Origin: Neoroseomonas marina
Lineage (GTDB): Bacteria > Pseudomonadota > Alphaproteobacteria > Acetobacterales > Acetobacteraceae
NCBI RefSeq assembly: GCF_012927745.1
Contig: NZ_JABBKX010000009.1
Coordinates: forward strand, 143,943 to 207,942
DNA: 64,000 bases
Direction of reading: 5' to 3'
Positions 36,344-44,882 of this stretch are shown in pieces; the first letter of the stretch is position 1; the number at the start of each line of letters is the position of its first letter. Below the pieces are notes generated by a model. The model made no database searches and was not told the DNA's origin. It was given only the letters and a program-made list of their open reading frames with translations. Position numbers and translations under genes: made by a program.

Positions 36344-37353
36344 CAGGCGACGAAGGCTGACGGCTTACGGGCGAAGTTGTGATGTCCCTCGACGTAGCGG
36401 ACCGTGCCCGACTTCGACCGCATCACGATCGAATGGGTGTAGGCGCCGCCCGCGAAGCGGCGGACGCCGCGCAGCATGGCACCCGAGGTCACGCCCGTCG
36501 CGGCGAACATCACGTCGCCCTTCGCCATCTCCTCCACCGAATAGATGCGGTTCGGGTCGGCGATGCCCATCGTGGCGGCACGCGCCACCTGGTCCTCGTT
36601 CTCGAACATCAGCCGGCCCTGCATCTGGCCCCCGATGCAGCGCAGCGCGGCAGCCGCGAGCACGCCTTCCGGCGCACCGCCCGAACCCATGTAGATGTCG
36701 ATCCCAGCCTCCCGCTGGCTGACGTTGATGACGCCCGCCACGTCGCCGTCGCCGATCAGCGTGATGCGCGCGCCGGCGGCGCGGCAGGCCTTGATCAGGT
36801 CCTTGTGGCGATCACGGTCGAGCGTGCAGACCATCAGGTCGCTGATCTCGCACTTCTTCGCGCGGGCCAGCTCGCGCAGGTTCTGCTCCGGCGAGGCATC
36901 AAGATGCACGACGCCATCCGGGAGGCCGGGGCCGACCGCGAGCTTGTCCATGTAGATGTCGGGCGCATGCAGGAAGCCGCCCTTCTCGGCCAGCGCGACC
37001 GTCGCGATGGCGTTCGGCCCGCCCTTGGCGGTGATCGAGGTGCCCTCGAGCGGATCGACCGCGATGTCGACCTCCGGCCCGCCGCCGGTCTTGGCGTAGA
37101 GGCCGACCTTCTCGCCGATGTAGAGCATCGGCGCCTCGTCCATCTCGCCCTCGCCGATGACGACGGTGCCGGTGATGGCGACGGTGTCGAAGGCCTTGCG
37201 CATGGCTTCCACGGCCGCGCCGTCGGCCGCGTTCTTGTCGCCCCGGCCGATCCAACGAGAGGCCGCCAGCGCCGCTGCCTCCGTCACGCGCACCAGTTCG
37301 AGCGCCAGGTTACGATCGACGACCGCACCTGGTTCCGGGGCCGCAGCCGCCAT
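36343..37353 (-). CDS. glpX: Class II fructose-1,6-bisphosphatase GlpX
   Basis: The 336-residue product has the GlpX motifs: GRGDKNAADGAAVEAMR near residue 32, VIGEGEMDEAPMLYIGE near 57, VDPLEGTSITAKG near 88 and YMGSGGAPEGVLAAAALR near 190. The Glu, Asp and Lys residues that hold metal and phosphate are present. It dephosphorylates fructose-1,6-bisphosphate in gluconeogenesis. ATG 37353 has an AGGAAGG site; the frame extends upstream to 37557 but without support. It is followed directly by recJ. Confidence 0.95.
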   Translation of the reverse strand: MAAAAPEPGAVVDRNLALELVRVTEAAALAASRWIGRGDKNAADGAAVEAMRKAFDTVAITGTVVIGEGEMDEAPMLYIGEKVGLYAKTGGGPEVDIAVDPLEGTSITAKGGPNAIATVALAEKGGFLHAPDIYMDKLAVGPGLPDGVVHLDASPEQNLRELARAKKCEISDLMVCTLDRDRHKDLIKACRAAGARITLIGDGDVAGVINVSQREAGIDIYMGSGGAPEGVLAAAALRCIGGQMQGRLMFENEDQVARAATMGIADPNRIYSVEEMAKGDVMFAATGVTSGAMLRGVRRFAGGAYTHSIVMRSKSGTVRYVEGHHNFARKPSAFVA

Positions 37354-37432
37354 GGACCTTCCTCCGAATCGACACATGCCGGGCAGGAAACCCTGCCCCT
37401 CGCATTGCCCATAGCCGGAATCGCGGCCCGCG

Positions 37433-37891
37433 TCAGCGGAGGGAGAGCAGCGGCGCCCCTGCCCGGCAGGCCTCGCCCTCCGGCGGCCCCGGGCTCCGGT
37501 CCACCCGGAAGACGGTGCAGCCCGGCCCCCGCACGAGTCCCTCGATCCTCGACCCATCGGCCGAAAGCGTGCCGTCCAGCCCGACCATGATGTAGTTGCG
37601 CGGCCGGCGCAGCCAGCGCACGGGGCGCAAGGCGATCGCGCCGGGGGTATCCCCCACCCGGCCCTGCATCTCGAAGCAGCCCGCTGGCACGCCGGGATTG
37701 TCCGGCGCAGCCTCGAAATGGAACAGCGCCGAGACGGTACCGTCCTTGCGCGGCTCGATCGTCAGCGCGACGGCGGTGTTGCCCTGCGAACAGACATAGG
37801 CACCGCGCCAGGTGCCGGCGAACTCGGTCTGCGCCGCGGCCGGTGCGGCCGCAAGGGCCAGCAGGAGCCCCAGCGCCGCGCGGCGATTCAC
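37433..37891 (-). CDS. Exported protein of unknown function
   Basis: The 152-residue product has a signal peptide (MNRRAALGLLLALAAAPAAAQ) and a small beta-rich domain beginning FAGTWRGAYVCSQGNTAVALTI, with three more cysteines (GCFEMQ, GPGCTVF, EACRAG), possibly two disulfides. No family is recognised. Its GTG start overlaps the hom stop by four bases (GTGA), so it is co-translated with hom and lies 79 bases before glpX. A periplasmic role is all the sequence supports. Confidence 0.7.
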   Translation of the reverse strand: MNRRAALGLLLALAAAPAAAQTEFAGTWRGAYVCSQGNTAVALTIEPRKDGTVSALFHFEAAPDNPGVPAGCFEMQGRVGDTPGAIALRPVRWLRRPRNYIMVGLDGTLSADGSRIEGLVRGPGCTVFRVDRSPGPPEGEACRAGAPLLSLR

Positions 37892-39180
37892 AGGGCCTCG
37901 ATGCGGATCAGCGCCGGCTTCTCGACCACCGCGTCGAGCGCGGCGATGCGGGCCAGCGCGGCACGGACCGAGGCTTCGCTCGTCTCATGCGTGGTCAGCA
38001 CCACGGGCACGGCCTCGCCCGGCGACCGGCCACGCTGCAGCATGGATTCGAGGCTGATGGCGCTGTCCCGCAGCACGCCCGTCACATCGGCGATGACGCC
38101 GGGCCGGTCGACCACCATCAGGCGCAGGTAGTAGGCACCGGTATGCCGGTCCATCGGCAGGGAGGGCTCGGGCTTCAGCGCGCTGGTCGCCGCGCCCCAG
38201 ACCGGGGTGAGGCGCCCGCGGGCGATGTCGATCAGGTCTGCCACCACAGCGGAGGCGGTCGGCCCCGCGCCGGCACCGCGGCCTTCCATCATCACGCGGC
38301 CGACGAAATCGCCTTCCGCCACCACGGCGTTGAACACGCCATCGACCCGCGCGATCGGCGCCGAGACCGGCACCATGCAGGGATGCACGCGCGTCGAGAT
38401 GCCGCCCTCCTCGCGCTTGGCGATGCCGAGCAGCTTGATGCGGTATCCGAGTTCCTCGGCGAGCGCGATGTCGAGCGCGCTGACCTCGCGGATGCCCTCC
38501 ACGTGCACCGCGCCGAAATCCACCGGCCGCCCGAAGGCGAGGGCGGCGAGGATCGCGAGCTTGTGCGCCGCGTCGATGCCGTCGATGTCGAAGGAGGGAT
38601 CGGCCTCGGCATAGCCGAGCTTTTGCGCCTCGCTCAGCACCTCGGCGAATTCGCGCCGCTCGTTGCGCATCGTCGTGAGGATGTAGTTGCAGGTGCCGTT
38701 CAGGATGCCGGCGACGCGCTGGATGCGGTTCGCCGCGAGCCCTTCGCGCAGCGCCTTGATCGCGGGGATGCCGCCGGCGACCGAGGCCTCGAAGGCGAGC
38801 GCGACGCCCCTGGCCTCCGCGGCCTGGGCCAGCGCCGCGCCATGCACCGCAAGCAGTGCCTTGTTCGCGGTCACCACATGCTTCCCGGCAGCGATCGCCG
38901 CCTCGACCAGTGCCTTGGCCTTGCCGTCGGACCCGCCGATGCACTCGACCACCACTTCGACCTGCGGATCGGCAGCGAGCGCGACGGCGTCCTCGTACCA
39001 GCGCAGCCCCGCCACCGGCACGCCGCGGTCGCGCGAACGGTCGCGCGCTGAGACGGCCGTCACCGTGATGGGCCGCCCCGCGCGCGCCGCGATGATGTCG
39101 GCATTGGCGCGCAGCACGTTGACGACCCCGGCGCCGACCGTACCCAGGCCGGCGACCGCAATGGCAAGCGGACGGTTCAT
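37888..39180 (-). CDS. hom: Homoserine dehydrogenase
   Basis: The 430-residue product has the NAD(P) fold (AVAGLGTVGAGVVNVL), the VVTANKALLAVHG segment, the ILNGTCNYILTTM and GYAEADPSFDIDGIDAAHKLAIL signatures of homoserine dehydrogenase, and a C-terminal ACT domain (YYLRLMVVDRPGVIADV). It reduces aspartate semialdehyde to homoserine on the route to threonine and methionine; the ACT domain implies threonine feedback. ATG 39180 overlaps the aminotransferase stop (ATGA). The longer frame to 39816 lies within the aminotransferase gene. Confidence 0.96.
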   Translation of the reverse strand: MNRPLAIAVAGLGTVGAGVVNVLRANADIIAARAGRPITVTAVSARDRSRDRGVPVAGLRWYEDAVALAADPQVEVVVECIGGSDGKAKALVEAAIAAGKHVVTANKALLAVHGAALAQAAEARGVALAFEASVAGGIPAIKALREGLAANRIQRVAGILNGTCNYILTTMRNERREFAEVLSEAQKLGYAEADPSFDIDGIDAAHKLAILAALAFGRPVDFGAVHVEGIREVSALDIALAEELGYRIKLLGIAKREEGGISTRVHPCMVPVSAPIARVDGVFNAVVAEGDFVGRVMMEGRGAGAGPTASAVVADLIDIARGRLTPVWGAATSALKPEPSLPMDRHTGAYYLRLMVVDRPGVIADVTGVLRDSAISLESMLQRGRSPGEAVPVVLTTHETSEASVRAALARIAALDAVVEKPALIRIEAL

Positions 39181-40397
39181 GCGCTGACTGCTTCCTGTTT
39201 CTCGTCCACCGGCGCGGCGTTGTCGCCCGCGAGGAACGACTTGATGCCCCGCAGCGCCTGGCGGATGCGGTGGTTGTTCTCGACGAGGGCGATGCGGACA
39301 TGCTCGTCGCCATGCTCGCCGAAGCCGAGGCCCGGGGCGACCGCGACCCTCGCCTTCTCGAGCAGCAGCTTCGAGAAGCCGACCGAGCCGAGATGGCGGA
39401 AACGCTCCGGGATCGGCGCCCAGAGGAACATCGAGGCCTCCGGCGCCGGCACGTCCCAGCCCGCGGCCTTGAGACCCTTCACCAGCACCTCGCGGCGATC
39501 CTTGTAGAGGACGCGCATCTCCTCGATGCAGTCCTGCGGGCCGTTCAGCGCGGCGGTGGCGGCGACCTGGATCGGCGTGAAGGCGCCGTAGTCGAGGTAG
39601 GACTTCACCCGCGCGAGTGCCGCTATCAGCCGCGGGTTGCCCGCCGCGAAGCCCATGCGCCAGCCAGGCATGTTGTAGGTCTTGGACATCGAGGTGAACT
39701 CGACCGTGATGTCCTTCGCCCCCGGAACCTCGAGCACGGAAGGCGGCGGCACGTCGCCGTAATACAGCTCGGCATAGGCGAGGTCGGACAGGATGAAGAG
39801 GTTGTGCCGGCGGCACAGCGCCACGAGTTCGCGATAGAAGTCGATCGTCGCGACCAGCGCCGTCGGATTGGACGGGAAGTTCACGATCACCGCGGTCGGC
39901 GCAGGGACCGAATGCTTCACGGCGCGGTCGATCGCCGCCAGCATCGAATCGTCCGGCGTGTAGGGAATGGACCGCACCGAGGCGCCGGCGATGATGAAGC
40001 CGAACTGGTGGATCGGGTAGGACGGGTTCGGCACCAGGATGGTGTCGCCGGGGCTCGCGATCGCCTGGGCCAGGTTCGCCAGGCCTTCCTTAGACCCGAG
40101 TGTCGCGACGACCTCGGTCTCCGGGTCGAGCTTCACGCCGAAGCGCCGGGCATAGTAGCCGGCCAGTGCCTTGCGCAGCCCGGGAATGCCCTTCGACTGC
40201 GAATAGCGGTGGGTGCGCGGGTCCTGCACCGCCTCGATCAGCTTGGCGACGATGTGCGGCGGCGTCGGGCTGTCGGGATTGCCCATGCCGAGGTCCACGA
40301 TGTCCTCCGCTGCCGCGCGTGCCTTCGCCTTCGCCGCGTTCACTTCGGCGAAGACATAGGGCGGCAGGCGGCGGATGCGGTGGAAGTCCTCGGTCAT
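39177..40397 (-). CDS. PLP-dependent aminotransferase (AlaC/AatC-like)
   Basis: The 406-residue product is a class I/II aminotransferase. It shows DLGMGNPDSPTPPHIV, YSQSKGIPGLRKALA, NPSYPIHQFGF, VNFPSNPTA, SDLAYAELYY and the PLP-lysine motif FTSMSKTYNMPGWRMGF (Lys near residue 236). It resembles the AlaC (alanine/pyruvate) and LL-DAP/aspartate aminotransferase group that commonly precedes hom in alphaproteobacteria. Amino-acid specificity cannot be fixed from sequence alone. It is the first gene of the unit ending in recJ. Confidence 0.92.
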   Translation of the reverse strand: MTEDFHRIRRLPPYVFAEVNAAKAKARAAAEDIVDLGMGNPDSPTPPHIVAKLIEAVQDPRTHRYSQSKGIPGLRKALAGYYARRFGVKLDPETEVVATLGSKEGLANLAQAIASPGDTILVPNPSYPIHQFGFIIAGASVRSIPYTPDDSMLAAIDRAVKHSVPAPTAVIVNFPSNPTALVATIDFYRELVALCRRHNLFILSDLAYAELYYGDVPPPSVLEVPGAKDITVEFTSMSKTYNMPGWRMGFAAGNPRLIAALARVKSYLDYGAFTPIQVAATAALNGPQDCIEEMRVLYKDRREVLVKGLKAAGWDVPAPEASMFLWAPIPERFRHLGSVGFSKLLLEKARVAVAPGLGFGEHGDEHVRIALVENNHRIRQALRGIKSFLAGDNAAPVDEKQEAVSA

Positions 40398-40464
40398 GGC
40401 GGCGTTCCGTGGTGGAAGGGCCGCGACCTATAGAACAAGCACGCCGCGCTGTGTATCGCGGCCT

Positions 40465-41127
40465 TCAGCGGCGGGACGGCGCCAGCAGCTCGGCGGGCGG
40501 CGGTGGGGGCGGGCCGCCGCCGGGCGCCAGCAGCTCCGCGGGCGGGGGCGGCGGCGGGGCGGTGTCCATCTCCGGCAGCGGCTGGGGCGTCGCGGCGGGC
40601 GACGGACGCGTGGGGCGCGGCGTGGCCGGTGCGTCCGACGGCGGCGCGGGCACGGGGCGCGCAGCCGGTTCCACAGGCGCCGCGGGCGCATCCAGCGGAA
40701 TCCGGGGCGCGCGCGCCAATGGCGGCGGCCCCGGCGGCGTCATGGGCATGCTGCGGTCGCCCGCGGTGCCGGCCGGGCCCGGCGCGACCGGATTGGTGTC
40801 GGGATCGAACGGATTGCGGCTCCGCTGGCGCTCCTCCGCCAGCGCGGCGGTCAGTGCGTTGCGCACCTGCGGATCGGGAATCGACGGCCTCGGCGGAATC
40901 GTTCCGAGGTTCGGGAAGGCTGCGTCCGCGCCCGGTGGCGGCAGCCGCCCCTCATTGGCGGGGCCGAACATGTTGCGCACGAGGGGCCCGATCGCTTCGG
41001 GTCCCTGCCCGGCGGAACAGCCGCCCAGCAGCAACGCCAAGGCGGCCGCCGCGCGCCGCGCTTGATCGGCCCGATGCCGGACCCTACCGTGCCAAAGCAG
41101 GCCCCTGGTGCCTCTCCGACCGGTCAT
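40465..41127 (-). CDS. Proline-rich lipoprotein
   Basis: The 220-residue product has a basic N-terminus, a hydrophobic stretch and a lipobox (LALLLGGC), so it should be a lipid-anchored envelope protein. The remainder is Pro/Ala-rich and ends in a tandem duplicate of PPPPPPAELLAP (copies separated by GGG). A central segment (VRNALTAALAEERQRSRNPFD) may be helical. No enzyme domain is seen. ATG 41127 is preferred over upstream ATGs because it places the lipobox about 40 residues in. The gene is divergent from phaC across 89 bases. Confidence 0.65.
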   Translation of the reverse strand: MTGRRGTRGLLWHGRVRHRADQARRAAAALALLLGGCSAGQGPEAIGPLVRNMFGPANEGRLPPPGADAAFPNLGTIPPRPSIPDPQVRNALTAALAEERQRSRNPFDPDTNPVAPGPAGTAGDRSMPMTPPGPPPLARAPRIPLDAPAAPVEPAARPVPAPPSDAPATPRPTRPSPAATPQPLPEMDTAPPPPPPAELLAPGGGPPPPPPAELLAPSRR

Positions 41128-41216
41128 GCTGCCTTCCCTTCGCATCGGCGAAGCGGTAGCCCGAAACAGCCGGTCCGCGAAGCCGGGGGTTTGCCTGCCT
41201 CGCACCGGAACGCCAG

Positions 41217-43019
41217 ATGGCCGATAAAGACAACCCCAATCCCGCCTCCTTCCGGCTGCCGGACCCTGCGCTGGTCAGCCGAACCATGTCGGACGTCGCG
41301 GAACGGGGGCACAGGATCGTCTCGGACTTCCTCAAGCGGCAAACGGACGGCACGCCGGACCCGGACCCGCTGAAGATCGGCTCCGCGTTCCTCGAGATGA
41401 CGACGCGGCTGATGACGAACCCCGCGCGGCTCGTGCAGGCGCAGCTCGGATTCTGGCACGACTACCTCACGCTCTGGCAGAACACGGCGCGCCGGATGAT
41501 GGGCGACGAACCGAAGCCCGTCATCGACGAGGATTCGAAGGATCGTCGCTTCAAGGACGAAGCCTGGCGCGACCACGAGATCTTCGACTTCATCCGCCAG
41601 ACCTACCTTCTATCCGCCCGCTACTTCCGCCACGTCGTGGAAGGCGCCGAGGGGCTCGAGCCCAAGACGGCGCAGAAGGTCGATTTCTACACGCGCCAGT
41701 TCGTCGACGCGATGAGCCCGACGAATTTCCTGCTGACCAACCCCGAGGTGCTGCGCCGCACCGCGGAAACCGGCGGCGAGAACCTGCTGCGCGGCCTGTC
41801 GAACCTGCTGTCGGACCTCGAGCGCGGCCGCGGCCAGCTCAAGATCCGCATGACGGACGACACCAAGTTCAAGGTGGGCGAGAACATCGCCGTCACCCCC
41901 GGCAAGGTCGTCTACCAGAACGACCTGATGCAGCTGATCCAGTACACGCCCACCACGAAGGAGGTGCTGAAGCGTCCGCTGCTGATCATCCCGCCCTGGA
42001 TCAACAAGTTCTACATCCTCGACCTGCGGCCGAAGAATTCCTTCATCCGCTGGGCGGTGGAACAGGGCCACACGGTCTTCGTCATCTCCTGGGTGAACCC
42101 GGACGCGAAGCTCGCCGAGAAGGGCTTCGACGACTACATGATGGAAGGCCCTTACGCCGCGCTCGACGCGATCGAGAAGGCGACCGGCGAGAAGGGTGCC
42201 AACGTCATCGGCTATTGCCTGGGCGGCACGCTGCTCGCGTCCACGCTCGCGCACATGGCGGTGAAGAAGGATACGCGCGTGAAGTCCGCGACCTTCTTCA
42301 CGACGATGGTCGACTTCGAGGAAGCCGGCGAGCTCGGCGTCTTCATCGACGAGGAACAGCTCTCCGCGCTCGAGGAGAAGATGTCGAAGCGCGGCTTCCT
42401 CGAGGGCCAGGAGATGGCCACCACCTTCAACATGCTGCGCGCGAACGACCTGATCTGGTCCTTCGTCGTGAACAACTACCTGATGGGCCAGGAGCCCTTC
42501 CCGTTCGACCTGCTCTACTGGAACGACGATTCCACGCGGATGCCGGCGAGGATGCATTCCTTCTACCTGCGCCGCATGTACCAGCAGAACGACCTGGTGA
42601 AGCCGGGCGGGATCGAGCTCAACGGCGTCAAGCTCGACCTCAGGAAGATCAAGGTCCCGACCTACATCCTCTCGACGCGGGAGGACCACATCGCCCCTTG
42701 GCTTTCCACCTATCGCGCGACGCAGATCTACAAGGGGCCGGTGCGCTTCGTGCTCGCTGCCTCGGGCCACATCGCGGGCGTCGCCAACCCGCCGGACGCC
42801 GGCAAGTACAGCCACTGGATCAACACCGAGCTGCCCGCGGACCCCGAGGAGTGGTTCAGGGGCGCGACGGAACTCGCAGGCTCCTGGTGGCCGGACTGGC
42901 ACCGCTGGGTGAGCGGACAGGACAAGGCCCTGGTACCCGCGCGCATCCCCGGGGAGGGCGGCCTGCCGGCCCTCGAGGATGCCCCCGGATCCTATGTGAA
43001 GGTGATGGGCACCGACTGA
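41217..43019 (+). CDS. phaC: Class I poly(3-hydroxyalkanoate) synthase PhaC
   Basis: The 600-residue product has the lipase-like box GYCLGG with the catalytic Cys at about residue 334. The catalytic Asp is in TREDHIAPW and the His in ASGHIAGVANPP. Surrounding blocks such as LLIIPPWINKFYILDL and FVISWVNPD fit class I PhaC. It polymerises (R)-3-hydroxyacyl-CoA into storage polyester on granule surfaces. Length matches class I enzymes (about 590-630). No phaA, phaB or phasin gene is adjacent. It is convergent with the lipoprotein gene ending at 43044. Confidence 0.96.
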   Translation: MADKDNPNPASFRLPDPALVSRTMSDVAERGHRIVSDFLKRQTDGTPDPDPLKIGSAFLEMTTRLMTNPARLVQAQLGFWHDYLTLWQNTARRMMGDEPKPVIDEDSKDRRFKDEAWRDHEIFDFIRQTYLLSARYFRHVVEGAEGLEPKTAQKVDFYTRQFVDAMSPTNFLLTNPEVLRRTAETGGENLLRGLSNLLSDLERGRGQLKIRMTDDTKFKVGENIAVTPGKVVYQNDLMQLIQYTPTTKEVLKRPLLIIPPWINKFYILDLRPKNSFIRWAVEQGHTVFVISWVNPDAKLAEKGFDDYMMEGPYAALDAIEKATGEKGANVIGYCLGGTLLASTLAHMAVKKDTRVKSATFFTTMVDFEEAGELGVFIDEEQLSALEEKMSKRGFLEGQEMATTFNMLRANDLIWSFVVNNYLMGQEPFPFDLLYWNDDSTRMPARMHSFYLRRMYQQNDLVKPGGIELNGVKLDLRKIKVPTYILSTREDHIAPWLSTYRATQIYKGPVRFVLAASGHIAGVANPPDAGKYSHWINTELPADPEEWFRGATELAGSWWPDWHRWVSGQDKALVPARIPGEGGLPALEDAPGSYVKVMGTD

Positions 43020-43043
43020 ACCGGGCGCGACCCCGGCGGCGCG

Positions 43044-43676
43044 TCAGTTGATGCCGCTGCCGAGGCCGTCCGTGATCGCCCCGGGCGCGCCCGTCTGCCA
43101 CCAATTGCCCGCGCCGACCCAGCCGCCGTCGAGGTCGAGCCGCCGCATCTCGCGCGCCAGCGCCGCGCTCGCCTGCTCGGCGGCGGGCAGCGGGCCGAGA
43201 TCGCCGAGCCGCGCCAGCGTCTGCTGGCCCCCAGGCTCGAAGATCGCCGGTACCAGAAGTGATTCCGCGGCCGCCTGGTTCCCCGCGCGCAGCCGGGACG
43301 AGACGTTGCCCAGAGCGGTGATGACCTGCGGCTGCGGCGCCGACTGCGCGATGCCGAGCGCCGCCCGGTTCTCGTTCCGGGCGATGCGCAGCGCATAGGC
43401 GGTCGTCTGCGACAGCATCGGCCAGGCCCGCCGCTCCGTGACCTCGAAATCGAGCGCTTCGAGCCGCGCCAGGGCGAGCGCCGCCTGTGCCGGCTGCCCC
43501 TGCAGCGCCTGGCCCTGATTCGCGAAGGCGGCGGCCGTCGCCTCGATGGCCGCGCGCAGCGGCCCGCCCTGCCCGCTCGCCGTCGTCAGCACCGTCGGCG
43601 GCAGCGACTGGGGCGTGCGGAGTTCCTCACAGGCCGCGAGCAGCGGCAGGCCCAGCATGGCGCGACGGCCGGTCAT
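43044..43676 (-). CDS. Lipoprotein, third member of tandem paralogue family
   Basis: The 210-residue product has a short signal and lipobox (MLGLPLLAAC). Its core aligns with the two upstream lipoproteins: a long alanine-rich helix (AAIEATAAAFANQGQALQGQPAQAALALAR), a VITALGNVSSRLRAGNQAAAESLLVP block and an F-x-P-G-G-x-x-T-L-x-R-L motif. It differs by a C-terminal tail MRRLDLDGGWVGAGNWW. The family is not one I can name. ATG 43676 overlaps the preceding gene's stop (ATGA). It is the last gene of the operon that starts with an acyl-CoA synthetase. Confidence 0.7.
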   Translation of the reverse strand: MTGRRAMLGLPLLAACEELRTPQSLPPTVLTTASGQGGPLRAAIEATAAAFANQGQALQGQPAQAALALARLEALDFEVTERRAWPMLSQTTAYALRIARNENRAALGIAQSAPQPQVITALGNVSSRLRAGNQAAAESLLVPAIFEPGGQQTLARLGDLGPLPAAEQASAALAREMRRLDLDGGWVGAGNWWQTGAPGAITDGLGSGIN

Positions 43677-44260
43677 CGAACCAACAGGCTCCGGGAATTC
43701 TGTCTTTGCATGCGCCACATCTCCTGGAGGGTCAGACTTGCCGCCCAGGCGGTGCGCGGCAAGGGGGGAAGGTTCGTCAGCCGGTCGAGGGTCTCCGTCC
43801 CGCCCGGCACGAAGACCGGCGGCGCCAGCGCCGAAGCGGCTGCGGCCTGGTCGTTCGCGGCGACGGCGTTGCGCACGCGCGTCAGGGCGTCGATCACCGC
43901 CTGCGGCGCGGCCTCGGCGGGAATGCCGAGCGCGCCGCGCCATTCCGGCCGCGCCTGCTCGAAGGCCATGGACGCCAGGGGCGACATCTCGATCCACCGG
44001 GCGCCATGGCGCAGCTCGACCGTGAGGTGCTCCGCCTCCGAGATGCCCTGCGCCGCTTCCGCCGTCCGCCCCTGCAGAGAGGCGGGCCGCGGGAAGACAT
44101 AGGCGGCATGGATGATCGCCTGCCGGGTCGGGTCCGCGAAACCGAGGGCCGGGTCGACCGGCAAGGTGGTGTATGGCACCGGCCCACCGCTGCAGGCGCC
44201 GGCCAGGGCGAGCAGCGGCAGGACGAGCGTCCATCGCCTTGGCATCATGTCGCGTGGCAT
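43673..44260 (-). CDS. Lipoprotein, second member of tandem paralogue family
   Basis: The 195-residue product has a signal with lipobox (LLALAGAC). It shares DP-x-RQAI, the EAEHLTVELRHGARWIE block, ARPEWRGALGI, AAPQAVIDALTRVRNAVAANDQAAA and the F-V-P-G-G-T-E-T-L-D-R-L motif with the neighbouring copy at 44310-44882, so the two are clear duplicates. Start choice is between ATG 44260 and the ATGs at 44248 and 44245. Function is unknown; a helical periplasmic or outer-membrane lipoprotein is likely. Confidence 0.7.
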   Translation of the reverse strand: MPRDMMPRRWTLVLPLLALAGACSGGPVPYTTLPVDPALGFADPTRQAIIHAAYVFPRPASLQGRTAEAAQGISEAEHLTVELRHGARWIEMSPLASMAFEQARPEWRGALGIPAEAAPQAVIDALTRVRNAVAANDQAAAASALAPPVFVPGGTETLDRLTNLPPLPRTAWAASLTLQEMWRMQRQNSRSLLVR

Positions 44261-44309
44261 GGCCGCATCCTCCGCCCCCTGCCTCGGCCCAGGCAAGGCC
44301 GCCGTGGCG

Positions 44310-44882
44310 TCACGGGTCGGATTCGATCTGCACCTGGTCGCGCCACATCTCGGCCTGTGCATCGCTCCCCGCCGCGGCCGACAGCGGCAGGCGCGGCAGC
44401 GCCGAGAGCCGCCTCAGCGCATCCTCTCCCCCGGCCGGGAAGAGCGGCGGCGACAAGGCCGCGACGGCCGCGGCGCGGTTCCCGGCCAGCAGCGCGACAC
44501 TGGCGGCGAGCAGCGCATCGATCGCCGCCTGCGGCGCTGCATCCGGCGCGATGCCGCCCGCCGCGCGCCATTCCGGCCGCGCCGCGACGAAGGCCTGCTG
44601 CACGCTCGGCGCGAACGGGATCCAGCGCGGACCGGTCGCCAGTTCGACGGTCAGGAACTCGGCCTGGGCCAGCAACTCGGCGGCATCGGCCGGCCGGCCG
44701 GCCAGGGTGTCCGGCCGCGCGAAGCCGAAGGCGGTGCCGTTGATCGCCTGGCGGGCCGGATCGGTGGTGATCGCGCCGCCCGCGGGGGCCGGCCAGGTCA
44801 CGGGCTCCGGACGGGGGCCGCCGCAGGCCGCGAGCGCGAGCAGCACCGCGGCGATCAAGCCGGGGCGCCGCCCGTCGCGCAT
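44310..44882 (-). CDS. Lipoprotein, first member of tandem paralogue family
   Basis: The 190-residue product starts MRDGRRPGLIAAVLLALAAC, a signal peptide ending in a lipobox. It contains the family core: DPARQAINGTAFGFARP, AEFLTVELATGPRWIPF, ARPEWRAAGGI, AAPQAAIDALLAASVALLAGNRAAA and FPAGGEDALRRL. Its ATG overlaps the stop of the ketopantoate-reductase-like gene by one base, so it is part of that operon. The role of the three paralogues is unknown. Confidence 0.7.
   Translation of the reverse strand: MRDGRRPGLIAAVLLALAACGGPRPEPVTWPAPAGGAITTDPARQAINGTAFGFARPDTLAGRPADAAELLAQAEFLTVELATGPRWIPFAPSVQQAFVAARPEWRAAGGIAPDAAPQAAIDALLAASVALLAGNRAAAVAALSPPLFPAGGEDALRRLSALPRLPLSAAAGSDAQAEMWRDQVQIESDP

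Noticed and set aside
43020..43043. Terminator between phaC and the convergent lipoprotein gene
   Set aside because: Only a 5-bp CCGGG/CCCGG stem is possible and no T-run follows.
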